From an uncultured Porphyromonadaceae bacterium (GTDB taxonomy: Bacteria > Bacteroidota > Bacteroidia > Bacteroidales > Muribaculaceae), in contig URII01000016.1 in assembly GCA_900547825.1 (NCBI GenBank), positions 1 to 41,288 of the forward strand: DNA of 41,288 bases. Direction: 5' to 3'. The notes under the pieces are model-generated. The model was given only the letters and a program-made list of their open reading frames with translations. It was not told the origin of the DNA and did no database searches. Of the stretch, positions 34,145 to 41,288 are shown piece by piece. Both the position numbers and the translations under genes were made by a program. Position 1 is the first letter of the stretch. Each line of letters opens with the position of its first letter.

Positions 34145-36469
34145 TTACTTCACTGTAACCTTTGCGGAATGGCGTCCGTTGACCGATATAATGTAGATGC
34201 CCGGAGCAAAACCGGAAAGATCGACCACTGTTTCATCAGCGTCAACTTTCTCGGCTCGCACTTTAGAGCCGTCAACAGCATAAACAGCCACATCAAGCAC
34301 AGAGGTCTCGCCAAGGAAGACGTTGAACATATTCCGACCGGCCGGTGTGACGATAAGGCGGTCGTTGCGCCCGTCGGCCTGAATGCCGTCGATACCGGCT
34401 CCGGCAAGACGTATGGCTTCCTTGAGTCCGGCAAGAGCATTGAACTTGCCTGCACCCCAGCGTACGGGATCTGCGGCAGCTACATCCTCGTCGACAGTCG
34501 ATGTGGTGGCTATGATCTCTTTGATTTCGTCAATGGTAAGGCTCGGATTTGCTTCAAGCCACAGGGCTATGGAGCCGGCCACGAAAGGTGTTGACATAGA
34601 GGTGCCTACTTCCTGCTTCCAGTAGTTGGTGCGTTTTTCCTCTTCAAGCTTGGCAGAACATATGTAATCGAGCTGTTCGGAATTGAACTGCTTGGCATAA
34701 GGCCATGAAACGGAGCTGATTATAGCAGCGCCCGGGGCACACACGGTGGGAAGGTTGCGTCCGTCCGCAAGGGTGCCGAAAGAGGAGAAACCGCTTATAC
34801 CGCCTACACGGAATCCTTCGCCTTCGTAGCGAGAAGTTCCTCCATCGAGGCATGGCCAGTTGTTACGTGTGTTATACGACCCGACCACAATCATGTTGTG
34901 AGCCACGGCCATGTCGGATATGGATCCGTTTTCGGAACCGTCGGTGAAGCCGGCCACTCCGTAGCTGTCAAGCCAGGTGTTCTGTCCGTCGCAATAGCAG
35001 TCGATGCGCTTTCCTGCGGCTCCCGTCACTTCGAATCCGAGCACATAGTCGTCGTTGAGGTTGGTTTTTGGGTTGTTGAATACATAGTAATCAACCATGC
35101 CGTAATAGCGGCCTGTCTGCTCGTCAAGCTTCATGCCCACTCCTACGTAACCCGAGAATGCCTTGACGAATGTGGGATCACCCACCACATCCTCCTCTGT
35201 GATCTGATAGTCAGTCGACGATGTGTAATAGGTACCGATATTCTCACCTGCCACGGGCATTGTATAAGCCGTATGGTAGCCGCGCTTTTTGTTGTATATC
35301 ACGGCCTTGATCTCAATGGGGGTGTCATCCTCACACCATATCTCCACTGATCCGGCACGTCCGGTAAAGCTGTCGGCCACATCCGGGTCATACTGATAGG
35401 CATAAGGATAGATGAATGACTTGAAGGTTTTTTCCTCCTCCGTAAGGGTTTTGTTCAGGGCTATCTTGAGGTCGCCTTCGTTTCCGGCGGATATGCATAT
35501 TATAGCTTCCTGTCCTACAAGATCCATGAACTGGGCCATCTGCGAATTCGGGTCGTGGGGCCCGGAAGTGCTTCCGAGCGAAAGATTGTAGACCAACGGA
35601 TATTGCATGAAGTCGGCATAGTTAAGCAGATACTGCATGCCATAGGCCACGAACACATCGGAGAGCTGGCCGCACGACACGGCAAGATCAGCCTGCGGAG
35701 CCACACCGTAGTATTTGCAGTCCTCGGTGAGGTATTCCGTGGTTTCAGGCACCTTGGGATCAGCCCAGGGCTTTGCCACGGTGACAGGACCGTTGTAGCT
35801 TCCACCAAGAATACCGAGGGTGTGGGTGCCATGATAGCCGTTGGCATCGTCGGTGACAAAGTCGGATATGTTGGTGTAGTTGTAATGGTCCTCCACCATC
35901 TGCGACCCCGAAGCATTGGCACGGAGCCATGTGAGGTAGCCTATGCGCGATTCGCCGTTGGCGTAGCGGAAATTGATGTGGTGGGGATCCACTCCCTGGT
36001 CAACGATGGCCGCCACCACTCCTTTTCCTGTGTAAGCACGGGGAAGGCCGGCTTCGGGACGGTTGAAGTGAATTGCATCGATTTGCTGTTCTTCGCGGGC
36101 TTTGTCCATGTTCATGTTAAGCTCGCGCTGAAGGCTCATGGCTTTGACACAATCAAGCGATGACACACGCTCCGCATCATTCATGGCAACCTCAACAATT
36201 GCTATGTTCTCACGACATGTAAGGACTTTTACCCCCTCTTTTTCCAGGTCGGACTGAGTGAATCCGTCAGCAATTGTCACAAAAGCGAGCTGTACGTCCT
36301 TTGTGGCGAGAAGAGGCTTTTTGCCTATGGAACGCAAGGGGTTACGGGTTGCGGCCATCTGTTCGAGGCGATGACGGCGCAATGAGCTAAGGCTCTGAAG
36401 ATCAAGCCGCTGCGCAGCCACATCAGCACCTATGAGCAATACTAAAATCGGTAAGTAGAATCGTTTCAT
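34145..36469 (-). CDS. Secreted subtilisin-like serine protease (S8) with sorting-like C-terminus
   Basis: 774 aa. Signal peptide MKRFYLPILVLLIGADVAAQ, then a propeptide-like region to about 145. The catalytic triad and oxyanion residue are visible: D157 (VVAAIVDQGVDPHH), H213 (GYHGTHTLGILGG), N330 (CISAGNEGDL) and S624 (GTSMSTPFVAGS). An insert of about 200 residues between N330 and the Ser region (roughly 345-510) forms a beta-rich domain, as in Bacteroidetes long subtilases. The C-terminus (SVLDVAVYAVDGSKVRAEK, then FAPGIYIISVNGRHSAKVTVK) is a T9SS type-A-like tail. Likely an extracellular or surface protease for protein nutrition or processing of other surface proteins. All catalytic residues are intact. 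It is the first gene of a likely two-gene unit with the LRR protein. Confidence 0.94.
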   Translation of the reverse strand: MKRFYLPILVLLIGADVAAQRLDLQSLSSLRRHRLEQMAATRNPLRSIGKKPLLATKDVQLAFVTIADGFTQSDLEKEGVKVLTCRENIAIVEVAMNDAERVSSLDCVKAMSLQRELNMNMDKAREEQQIDAIHFNRPEAGLPRAYTGKGVVAAIVDQGVDPHHINFRYANGESRIGYLTWLRANASGSQMVEDHYNYTNISDFVTDDANGYHGTHTLGILGGSYNGPVTVAKPWADPKVPETTEYLTEDCKYYGVAPQADLAVSCGQLSDVFVAYGMQYLLNYADFMQYPLVYNLSLGSTSGPHDPNSQMAQFMDLVGQEAIICISAGNEGDLKIALNKTLTEEEKTFKSFIYPYAYQYDPDVADSFTGRAGSVEIWCEDDTPIEIKAVIYNKKRGYHTAYTMPVAGENIGTYYTSSTDYQITEEDVVGDPTFVKAFSGYVGVGMKLDEQTGRYYGMVDYYVFNNPKTNLNDDYVLGFEVTGAAGKRIDCYCDGQNTWLDSYGVAGFTDGSENGSISDMAVAHNMIVVGSYNTRNNWPCLDGGTSRYEGEGFRVGGISGFSSFGTLADGRNLPTVCAPGAAIISSVSWPYAKQFNSEQLDYICSAKLEEEKRTNYWKQEVGTSMSTPFVAGSIALWLEANPSLTIDEIKEIIATTSTVDEDVAAADPVRWGAGKFNALAGLKEAIRLAGAGIDGIQADGRNDRLIVTPAGRNMFNVFLGETSVLDVAVYAVDGSKVRAEKVDADETVVDLSGFAPGIYIISVNGRHSAKVTVK

Positions 36470-36672
36470 ATAGATCTTGTTTAGATACTATGGATTTATT
36501 ATCAGTTTAGATTATGAATTTAAAGGGCTTCTGAGAAATGTGTTAGATGTTATGACACAATGTGAATTTTGCGCTAATATATGACAATTAATGCAAAAAC
36601 AAGCACCGCAACTATATTTTTATGATTTATTAACATTAATATGTCGCTTTTTACATGGTATAACCTTTGGTA

Positions 36673-36680
36673 CAAAGATA
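36673..36680 (-). promoter_or_regulatory. Candidate -7 element for the subtilase-LRR unit
   Basis: Minus-strand TATCTTTG, TAnnTTTG match, 204 bases upstream of the subtilase start. The 36470-36848 interval contains no gene: it is an AT-rich leader, this element and the terminator of the next gene. No good -33 box. Confidence 0.4.
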
Positions 36681-36785
36681 CACAGCTTGCATATTGTTTG
36701 TTTTTGTAAGAAAACACACCAAAAACACTTACAGATTTAATCAAGTAATAAATCCATACTCCAGCCTGAATTTGTGTAAAAATAT

Positions 36786-36823
36786 AGAAGCGGGAATCCG
36801 GCTTGTATCGGATCCCCGCTTCT
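36786..36823 (-). terminator. Rho-independent terminator of the 738-aa adhesin-like gene
   Basis: 15-position stem agaagcgggaatccg (36786-36800) with cggatccccgcttct (36809-36823), one non-Watson-Crick pair, 8-base loop. On the minus strand it is followed by atattttta. Confidence 0.8.
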
Positions 36824-36848
36824 GCGATTAAATATAATTCTGTGACGA

Positions 36849-39065
36849 TTATTTCATTACCTTACGGAGAGTAACTGTGCCGTCGGCATGAATGTCACGC
36901 ACTACAGCTACACCCGACACAGGTTCTGATGCGAGACGGCGTCCGGTGAGATCAAACCACTGACGTTCTACAACGGGGGAGCCATTGGGAGCTGTGATGT
37001 CGGATATACCGGAATAGCGTCCTTGCTTCACTGTTATCTTATGGCTTACACCGGGAGCTGTGACAAAGAGTTCGGATGTTTTGGGTTCATTGCCGTCGGA
37101 TCCTTCGAGGGCTGTTACGGTAACCTTTGTAGCGCCGAAGCTGCCCTCCTTCCCAACAGCTATCCACGAGGGGATTTCGCCAGCGAGATCAGCTACCTTA
37201 AGTTCGGATGCGGGATAAGAGCTATCGAAAACAAATGTTTTAGAGGGAGTTTCCTCCGTAGCCTCAAATGAATCTTCCTCGCATTTGAGATAATGGAAAT
37301 GAGCGTCAAGATACATGGCGAAAGAGTTCTGCTTTCCACCCATATTTACAACAGGCACAAAAGTTTCCTCTGGTGTTACGGAGCCCATAGAGGAGCTGAA
37401 TACTTCGAGGGCGGCCCAGCCATAGCATAACTCTGCATCCTCATAGCTCTGCAAAGGAGAATAATAGCGTACCTTGTCAGAATCGAAGCCTGAGAAACGG
37501 GCTATGAAGTTAACTCCGTCAAGCACCACAGGTTCATCGAATTCAAAACACATCATAACTGAATTCGGGAAGTTGGCCATAGAATCGTCTATACGAACAA
37601 CCTCGGATCCACGGATTATTTTGGTAGCCACAATGTCGGAAGGCTCGAAATCCTCGCTCAAGGTTATGATCTCCATCTTGAATTCGGCATCATCATCAAA
37701 CATACCCGCACCTGCCACACGCACACCGTCAATAACAATCGAAGCACCGCAGCTATAGAAGAAGTTCATGTTGGCCACCACTTTGGCGTAATCACCTTCA
37801 GCTGCATCATTGCGGAAATAATGGTTGGTCCACCAGTCCTGTGTCATCGCATTATATCCCCATGCCGGAACATCAAAGTCGGCATTATAGATCTGCACAT
37901 CGTCGGCCTGGTCGAAAGTCGACATACCGAATTTCACCGCACCGCCGTCGCGTGAAGGAAGTTCGGGCGAAACTCCGGCGAAAACGAAGCCTGCGTCTCC
38001 GGCATAAGTATAGGTGCCTGTGGTTCCGGCATCATTAGTGGCTTCAAGTGTGGGGAAACTGAACATGGTGTAGGTTGACTCAGGATTGTCGGTATAATCC
38101 GGAATATACCGTACTGTAAGATCCCTGTCGGCGGAAGTAACGGCATCACCGCTGCCGGCCAATGCGCTGTATGACCAGTTCCATGAGGCGTCCTCCGGAG
38201 TGTTGTTGACAAATGTAAGGTCGGTATAATAAGGCATAAGCGCCCATGAGGGCATAGCCTGAAGATCATTTGTCATGCCATAGAACATTGATCCGGACGG
38301 CAGGCTGTAAGAGGCTTTCACAGGAGGAAGAGCCACCTTGACAACATCAAGGAACATTCCGTGCCCCCCCTTTTCGCTGGTATAGGAATGACAGAAACCG
38401 AGGCGTACGTTCTTGCCTGCATACTCACCGAGAGGTATCACAAATTCCCGGAACTCAGGTGTGGGATAATCATCAAGTATGGTATAATAACCCAACTTTC
38501 CATATTCATCCCAAAGATCTTTGAGCACAATCCATTCGCCGCCGTCAACGGAGACGCAGATCTTCATGTTCTCGGCATTTACGCGGTTGAGGATGAGACC
38601 GTCCTCCTCGTCGATATTCTTGTCATCGCCGGTGGTAGTCCATTCATAAAGGGCGCGCACATCAAAATAAAGGGAGAACATGAGCTGCTCGCCTTCATTT
38701 ACAGTAAACGAGGGTGATGTGAGCCATGAGGCGTCATGAAGGGCAAGGCAAGTGCCCATGGCGGCATAAACGCCGTCGGGAACACCGATGCCCATCATAC
38801 CGGGAGCATAGATCATCCAGTCGTTATCGTTTTCAAGCTGAGTTTCCCAACCTTCAGGAAAAGTTTTGTCGGGGCGTTCGAACGATTCATCAAGGCGTCC
38901 TGATGCAGTGGCAGCAACAGGGTTAATCACACTGTAGGTTTTCAATGGCGAAAGAGGGGCTGTACCAGTCACCTGATGAGCTTTCACTTTCACCGGCGAG
39001 GGTGCCGCACCAACTGCGGGTACAGCACAAAGCAACGCCAGAGGCAATAATAATGATTTGTTCAT
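36849..39065 (-). CDS. Secreted adhesin-like protein with cleaved-adhesin/choice-of-anchor J domain (738 aa)
   Basis: Signal peptide MNKSLLLPLALLCAVPAVGA. Residues about 58-215 match the cleaved-adhesin/choice-of-anchor J pattern (DESFERPDKTFPEGWETQ, SWLTSPSFTVNEGEQLMFSLYFDV, KNVRLGFCHSYTSEKG), a jelly-roll domain common in T9SS cargo such as gingipain haemagglutinin regions. The middle has beta-rich domains with no recognised catalytic motif. About 575-690 contains an Ig-like module (FVFDSSYPASELKVADLAGEIPSWI), and the end (ERQWFDLTGRRLASEPVSGVAVVRD, then LRKVMK) is a shortened sorting-like tail. Function probably binding; unknown. Confidence 0.82.
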   Translation of the reverse strand: MNKSLLLPLALLCAVPAVGAAPSPVKVKAHQVTGTAPLSPLKTYSVINPVAATASGRLDESFERPDKTFPEGWETQLENDNDWMIYAPGMMGIGVPDGVYAAMGTCLALHDASWLTSPSFTVNEGEQLMFSLYFDVRALYEWTTTGDDKNIDEEDGLILNRVNAENMKICVSVDGGEWIVLKDLWDEYGKLGYYTILDDYPTPEFREFVIPLGEYAGKNVRLGFCHSYTSEKGGHGMFLDVVKVALPPVKASYSLPSGSMFYGMTNDLQAMPSWALMPYYTDLTFVNNTPEDASWNWSYSALAGSGDAVTSADRDLTVRYIPDYTDNPESTYTMFSFPTLEATNDAGTTGTYTYAGDAGFVFAGVSPELPSRDGGAVKFGMSTFDQADDVQIYNADFDVPAWGYNAMTQDWWTNHYFRNDAAEGDYAKVVANMNFFYSCGASIVIDGVRVAGAGMFDDDAEFKMEIITLSEDFEPSDIVATKIIRGSEVVRIDDSMANFPNSVMMCFEFDEPVVLDGVNFIARFSGFDSDKVRYYSPLQSYEDAELCYGWAALEVFSSSMGSVTPEETFVPVVNMGGKQNSFAMYLDAHFHYLKCEEDSFEATEETPSKTFVFDSSYPASELKVADLAGEIPSWIAVGKEGSFGATKVTVTALEGSDGNEPKTSELFVTAPGVSHKITVKQGRYSGISDITAPNGSPVVERQWFDLTGRRLASEPVSGVAVVRDIHADGTVTLRKVMK

Positions 39066-39180
39066 AAGATATAAGTTACAGATTGCTTATTGTGTAGTTT
39101 CATGCATTATATTTCCCTGATGACACAAATTATTAGGCATACACAGAAATATGTTTTATGCTAATAGCAAGATCGCAATA

Positions 39181-39188
39181 CAAATGTA
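39181..39188 (-). promoter_or_regulatory. Candidate -7 element for the 738-aa adhesin-like gene
   Basis: Minus-strand TACATTTG, TAnnTTTG match, 116 bases upstream of the start codon in a 290-base AT-rich gap. Other near matches exist there, so confidence is low. Confidence 0.3.
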
Positions 39189-39294
39189 GCAATCCAAACC
39201 GACACGCCTGATGCAATTAAGCTATATTAACCATTTTGTATAGAATTTACCTATCTTTCCCTTATTCAAATGGATAGAGCGCAAACAAATGCAA

Positions 39295-39340
39295 ATATAA
39301 AAATGAGGACACACATTTCTATGCGTCCTCATTTTTATAT
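39295..39340. terminator. Strong hairpin terminator after the 542-aa protein gene
   Basis: Arms atataaaaatgaggac (39295-39310) and gtcctcatttttatat (39325-39340) form a 16-bp perfect stem with a 14-base loop. A-rich on one arm and T-rich on the other, so it should work in both directions. Confidence 0.8.
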
Positions 39341-39355
39341 AGTGTGAGTGTATGC

Positions 39356-40984
39356 TCAGCGGCGGGGTATGCGTGCGCGCAGCCCTTTCTTGGCGGGCAT
39401 CTGATTCAACAGATCAGTGGCGTCGATGAGCACTCCGTTATATTCGCCAACCACCTTATGACCATTATCACCGGTAAGGTCAAATGTTACCTTACGTGTA
39501 AATGTGGCCTCGTCAATGGTTGTTACGGTGAATGTACCGGAGGTTATACATACGAAGTCGGACGCATAACCTTCATCATCCTGCGACGAAAGGTCACCAT
39601 ACCAGCTATGTATCATATCGCCGGAATATGTCATCCAGCCGGGGAAAGCGGTCATGCTGTCGAATGCTGTAGCCACATTATAAGTGCCGTCGGCAAACTC
39701 GGAAGGGCCAAGTATGGAGAGCATCATATAATCGCCGGCCTTGGCTTCGGGATCCTGAATCTGCATGGTCCAGGTGGTGAGGCCCGGCACTATTTCATCG
39801 TCCTGATAGAAGAATCCTATGGTAGCGGGAATGAACGAGAGATTGACATCCTTATCGATAGATGACCATGGGCGTTCAGGCTCTGTTTTGTTGTTGTCGC
39901 AGTAATTATGGACATTTGGGGTACCGGTAAACCTACACTTTATGCTTACCCCTTGTTCGGTAAGGCCTTCAAGTGTCAATGACCGTCCCTGATCCGATAT
40001 AGTGACAGTGCCAGAGCTGATATAACCGATCTTTCTGGTGCCGTCGGCGCCGGTGTGAATAAGATAAGTGCCTGAGGGATACTCCTCCCCATAAAATTCA
40101 ATAAGTGACCCATGGCTGTATGTGAACGGAAGATAAGTGTTGTTGCGGGGCATATCACGGTTCTCTATATTATATACTCCGTCAACAAGCTTCACTGCCG
40201 GATCCATGGGATTCTCACATTTAGGCATATAAAGCGAGAGATTCAGCCAGTAACCGTCGATCTGTGCGCCCTCAGCCGTGAATGTTCCATTATAGCACTG
40301 GAGGGTGGCGTCATCAGAGAAAGGATAAAACCAATTGCCATAGAAGCGTCCCTGCAAACCGTCCATGGTCACGTCCTGAGCCTCTGTGAAAGGCTGGTAT
40401 TCCGAACTTCCGAGACTGAATGTGATGGCTCCTTCATAGGATACATTGACAGATGAACCGTCAAGGGTGAGAAGCTCCATGCGGATATCGTACCCTTCGC
40501 CAGTGTGGCGCACATCAACAGCGCCACCTATGACGGGAAGCACAGACACTCCCTCGCTTCCTTCGGCTACACGCACCCAGCATGCCGACTGTTCGGGACT
40601 GAATGTAAACGCACCTCCGGCACCGGCCTTATACATACCGGCGGGAAGCACGGCACGGATGGCCTCGACACTCTTAGGAGCGGTAAAAGACATAAGTATC
40701 TGGATGCCTCCTATGGTGGAAGGATCGCCTGATATGTCGGGTTCATCCGTAGCAAACTGCACTTCATATGTTCCGAGATTGTCGGATGAGGAATATACGG
40801 CACTGAGCATGTATGGAGCCGTAATATAGGAGGGCATTTCCTGGAATTCCACTTTAGCCACATTTGCAGCAGGAAATGTGGTTTTGTTGCCCTCAAGATC
40901 CTCCACCACAAGATTATGGGTAACCTGAGCCTGTAAGGCTGATGCCAGCGCAAGGGTGATTACAGGCAATATATATTTTTTCAT
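39356..40984 (-). CDS. Secreted protein with three calycin-like beta repeats (542 aa)
   Basis: Unnamed. Signal peptide MKKYILPVITLALASALQAQ. Then VEDLEGNKTTFPAANVAKVEF, the short opening seen in many Bacteroidetes exported proteins. Three repeats follow (about 71-188, 213-354, 402-519), each with a GxY turn (LPAGMYKAG, SGTYLIHTG, ADGTYNVAT), a GxxxV strand (GGAVDVRHTGEGYDIRMEL, SGTVTISDQGRSLTLEG, SGTFTVTTIDEATFTRKVTF) and a closing G strand (VSYEGAITF, IKCRFTGTP, VVGEYNGVL). This suggests duplicated calycin-like barrels. The protein ends in a basic GLRARIPRR with no recognisable sorting domain. The preceding gene's stop is 17 bases upstream, so the two are probably cotranscribed. Confidence 0.78.
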   Translation of the reverse strand: MKKYILPVITLALASALQAQVTHNLVVEDLEGNKTTFPAANVAKVEFQEMPSYITAPYMLSAVYSSSDNLGTYEVQFATDEPDISGDPSTIGGIQILMSFTAPKSVEAIRAVLPAGMYKAGAGGAFTFSPEQSACWVRVAEGSEGVSVLPVIGGAVDVRHTGEGYDIRMELLTLDGSSVNVSYEGAITFSLGSSEYQPFTEAQDVTMDGLQGRFYGNWFYPFSDDATLQCYNGTFTAEGAQIDGYWLNLSLYMPKCENPMDPAVKLVDGVYNIENRDMPRNNTYLPFTYSHGSLIEFYGEEYPSGTYLIHTGADGTRKIGYISSGTVTISDQGRSLTLEGLTEQGVSIKCRFTGTPNVHNYCDNNKTEPERPWSSIDKDVNLSFIPATIGFFYQDDEIVPGLTTWTMQIQDPEAKAGDYMMLSILGPSEFADGTYNVATAFDSMTAFPGWMTYSGDMIHSWYGDLSSQDDEGYASDFVCITSGTFTVTTIDEATFTRKVTFDLTGDNGHKVVGEYNGVLIDATDLLNQMPAKKGLRARIPRR

Positions 40985-41001
40985 CGTGTAATGACTTATG
41001 G

Positions 41002-41288
41002 TTATTTGATAAATTTGAATGATTTACCCGCTCCGGAAGCTATATATACTCCTGAGGGAAGCTGTGATATGTCCACAGATGCTTCACCTGCCGCGGAAGC
41101 CACAGAGGATGCAGCCATACGGCCGTCGATGGTAAATACATCAAGGCGCGTACCTGCTGCCATACCGGAACATTCAAGACGGCCTCCTCCAATAGCAAAT
41201 GCCACGGAATTTTCAGGGGCTGCCACATTATCGATACCGGATACTTCGGTTTTGCCGAATGTAAGGTGTTCCACGTCGGACATAGGAT
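41002..41288 (-). CDS. C-terminal part of a secreted protein with sorting-like tail, truncated at window edge
   Basis: The frame is open to the window end, so the start lies outside. The visible 95 residues include VEHLTFGKTEV, a phrase common near the N-terminus of small Bacteroidetes exported proteins, and a beta-rich tail (LDVFTIDGRMAAS, then ISQLPSGVYIASGAGKSFKFIK) resembling the T9SS type-A sorting domain. A Met at 41283 could serve as an internal start, but the sequence before it is still in frame. It is transcribed into the 542-aa gene 17 bases downstream. Confidence 0.7.
   Translation of the reverse strand, partial: PMSDVEHLTFGKTEVSGIDNVAAPENSVAFAIGGGRLECSGMAAGTRLDVFTIDGRMAASSVASAAGEASVDISQLPSGVYIASGAGKSFKFIK

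Noticed and set aside
36640..36680. Plus-strand promoter-like TAACCTTTG near 36661
   Set aside because: The spacing is TA-nnn-TTTG, not TAnnTTTG, and no plus-strand gene follows.
1..41288. CRISPR arrays, tRNA or rRNA genes, insertion sequences
   Set aside because: Looked for regularly spaced repeats, cloverleaf-like sequences and transposase motifs on both strands; none was seen.

Overview
The window looks like chromosomal DNA of a Bacteroidales bacterium, probably a gut Muribaculaceae-type organism. This is inferred from protein resemblance, not from a database search. The supporting signs are Bacteroidetes-type promoters (TTTG-N20-TAnnTTTG), weak or absent Shine-Dalgarno sequences, type IX secretion system (T9SS) proteins PorV and PorX, the gliding-associated protein GldE, and many secreted proteins with short C-terminal sorting-like tails. 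Genes are GC-rich, while many intergenic leaders and one toxin-antitoxin pair are AT-rich. No tRNA, rRNA, CRISPR array or insertion sequence was recognised.

Layout. 1-3451 (+): the 3' part of metG, a type I asparaginase and a small exported protein. 3467-5347 (-): a lone phage-type terminase large subunit with no other phage gene nearby. 5543-7963 (+): a large secreted endonuclease I with a promoter and a 30-bp palindrome. 8066-12241 (-): an O-methyltransferase with aroQ, two small exported proteins, and an MFS transporter that carries an inserted FKBP/trigger-factor-like domain. 12379-15253 (+): an AI-2E family permease, mltG, and an MNT/HEPN toxin-antitoxin pair. 15325-17136 (-): a long-chain acyl-CoA ligase. 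17397-22840 (+): a possible leader/attenuator, porV-ispF, a NapH-NapG-like iron-sulfur fusion protein and a secreted protein. 22929-28234 (-): porX, slyD, recA, tsaE and gldE. 28518-41288 (-): a block of secreted or surface proteins, namely a beta-repeat protein, a triplicated LRR protein, a subtilase, an adhesin-like protein, a calycin-like repeat protein, and the 3' end of another.

How the parts relate. The unifying theme is type IX secretion. PorV is the outer-membrane shuttle that collects cargo, PorX is its response regulator, and GldE is associated with the same machinery in gliding relatives. At least five proteins in the window (endonuclease, beta-repeat protein, LRR protein, subtilase and the truncated gene at the right edge) end in tails resembling T9SS sorting domains, and two more have weaker tails. 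Several surface genes have their own Rho-independent terminator.

The most unusual items are the MFS-FKBP fusion, the isolated but motif-complete terminase, the attenuator-like element ahead of porV, the internal twin-arginine motif in the NapH/NapG-like fusion, and a dyad covering the promoter and start codon of the toxin-antitoxin operon.
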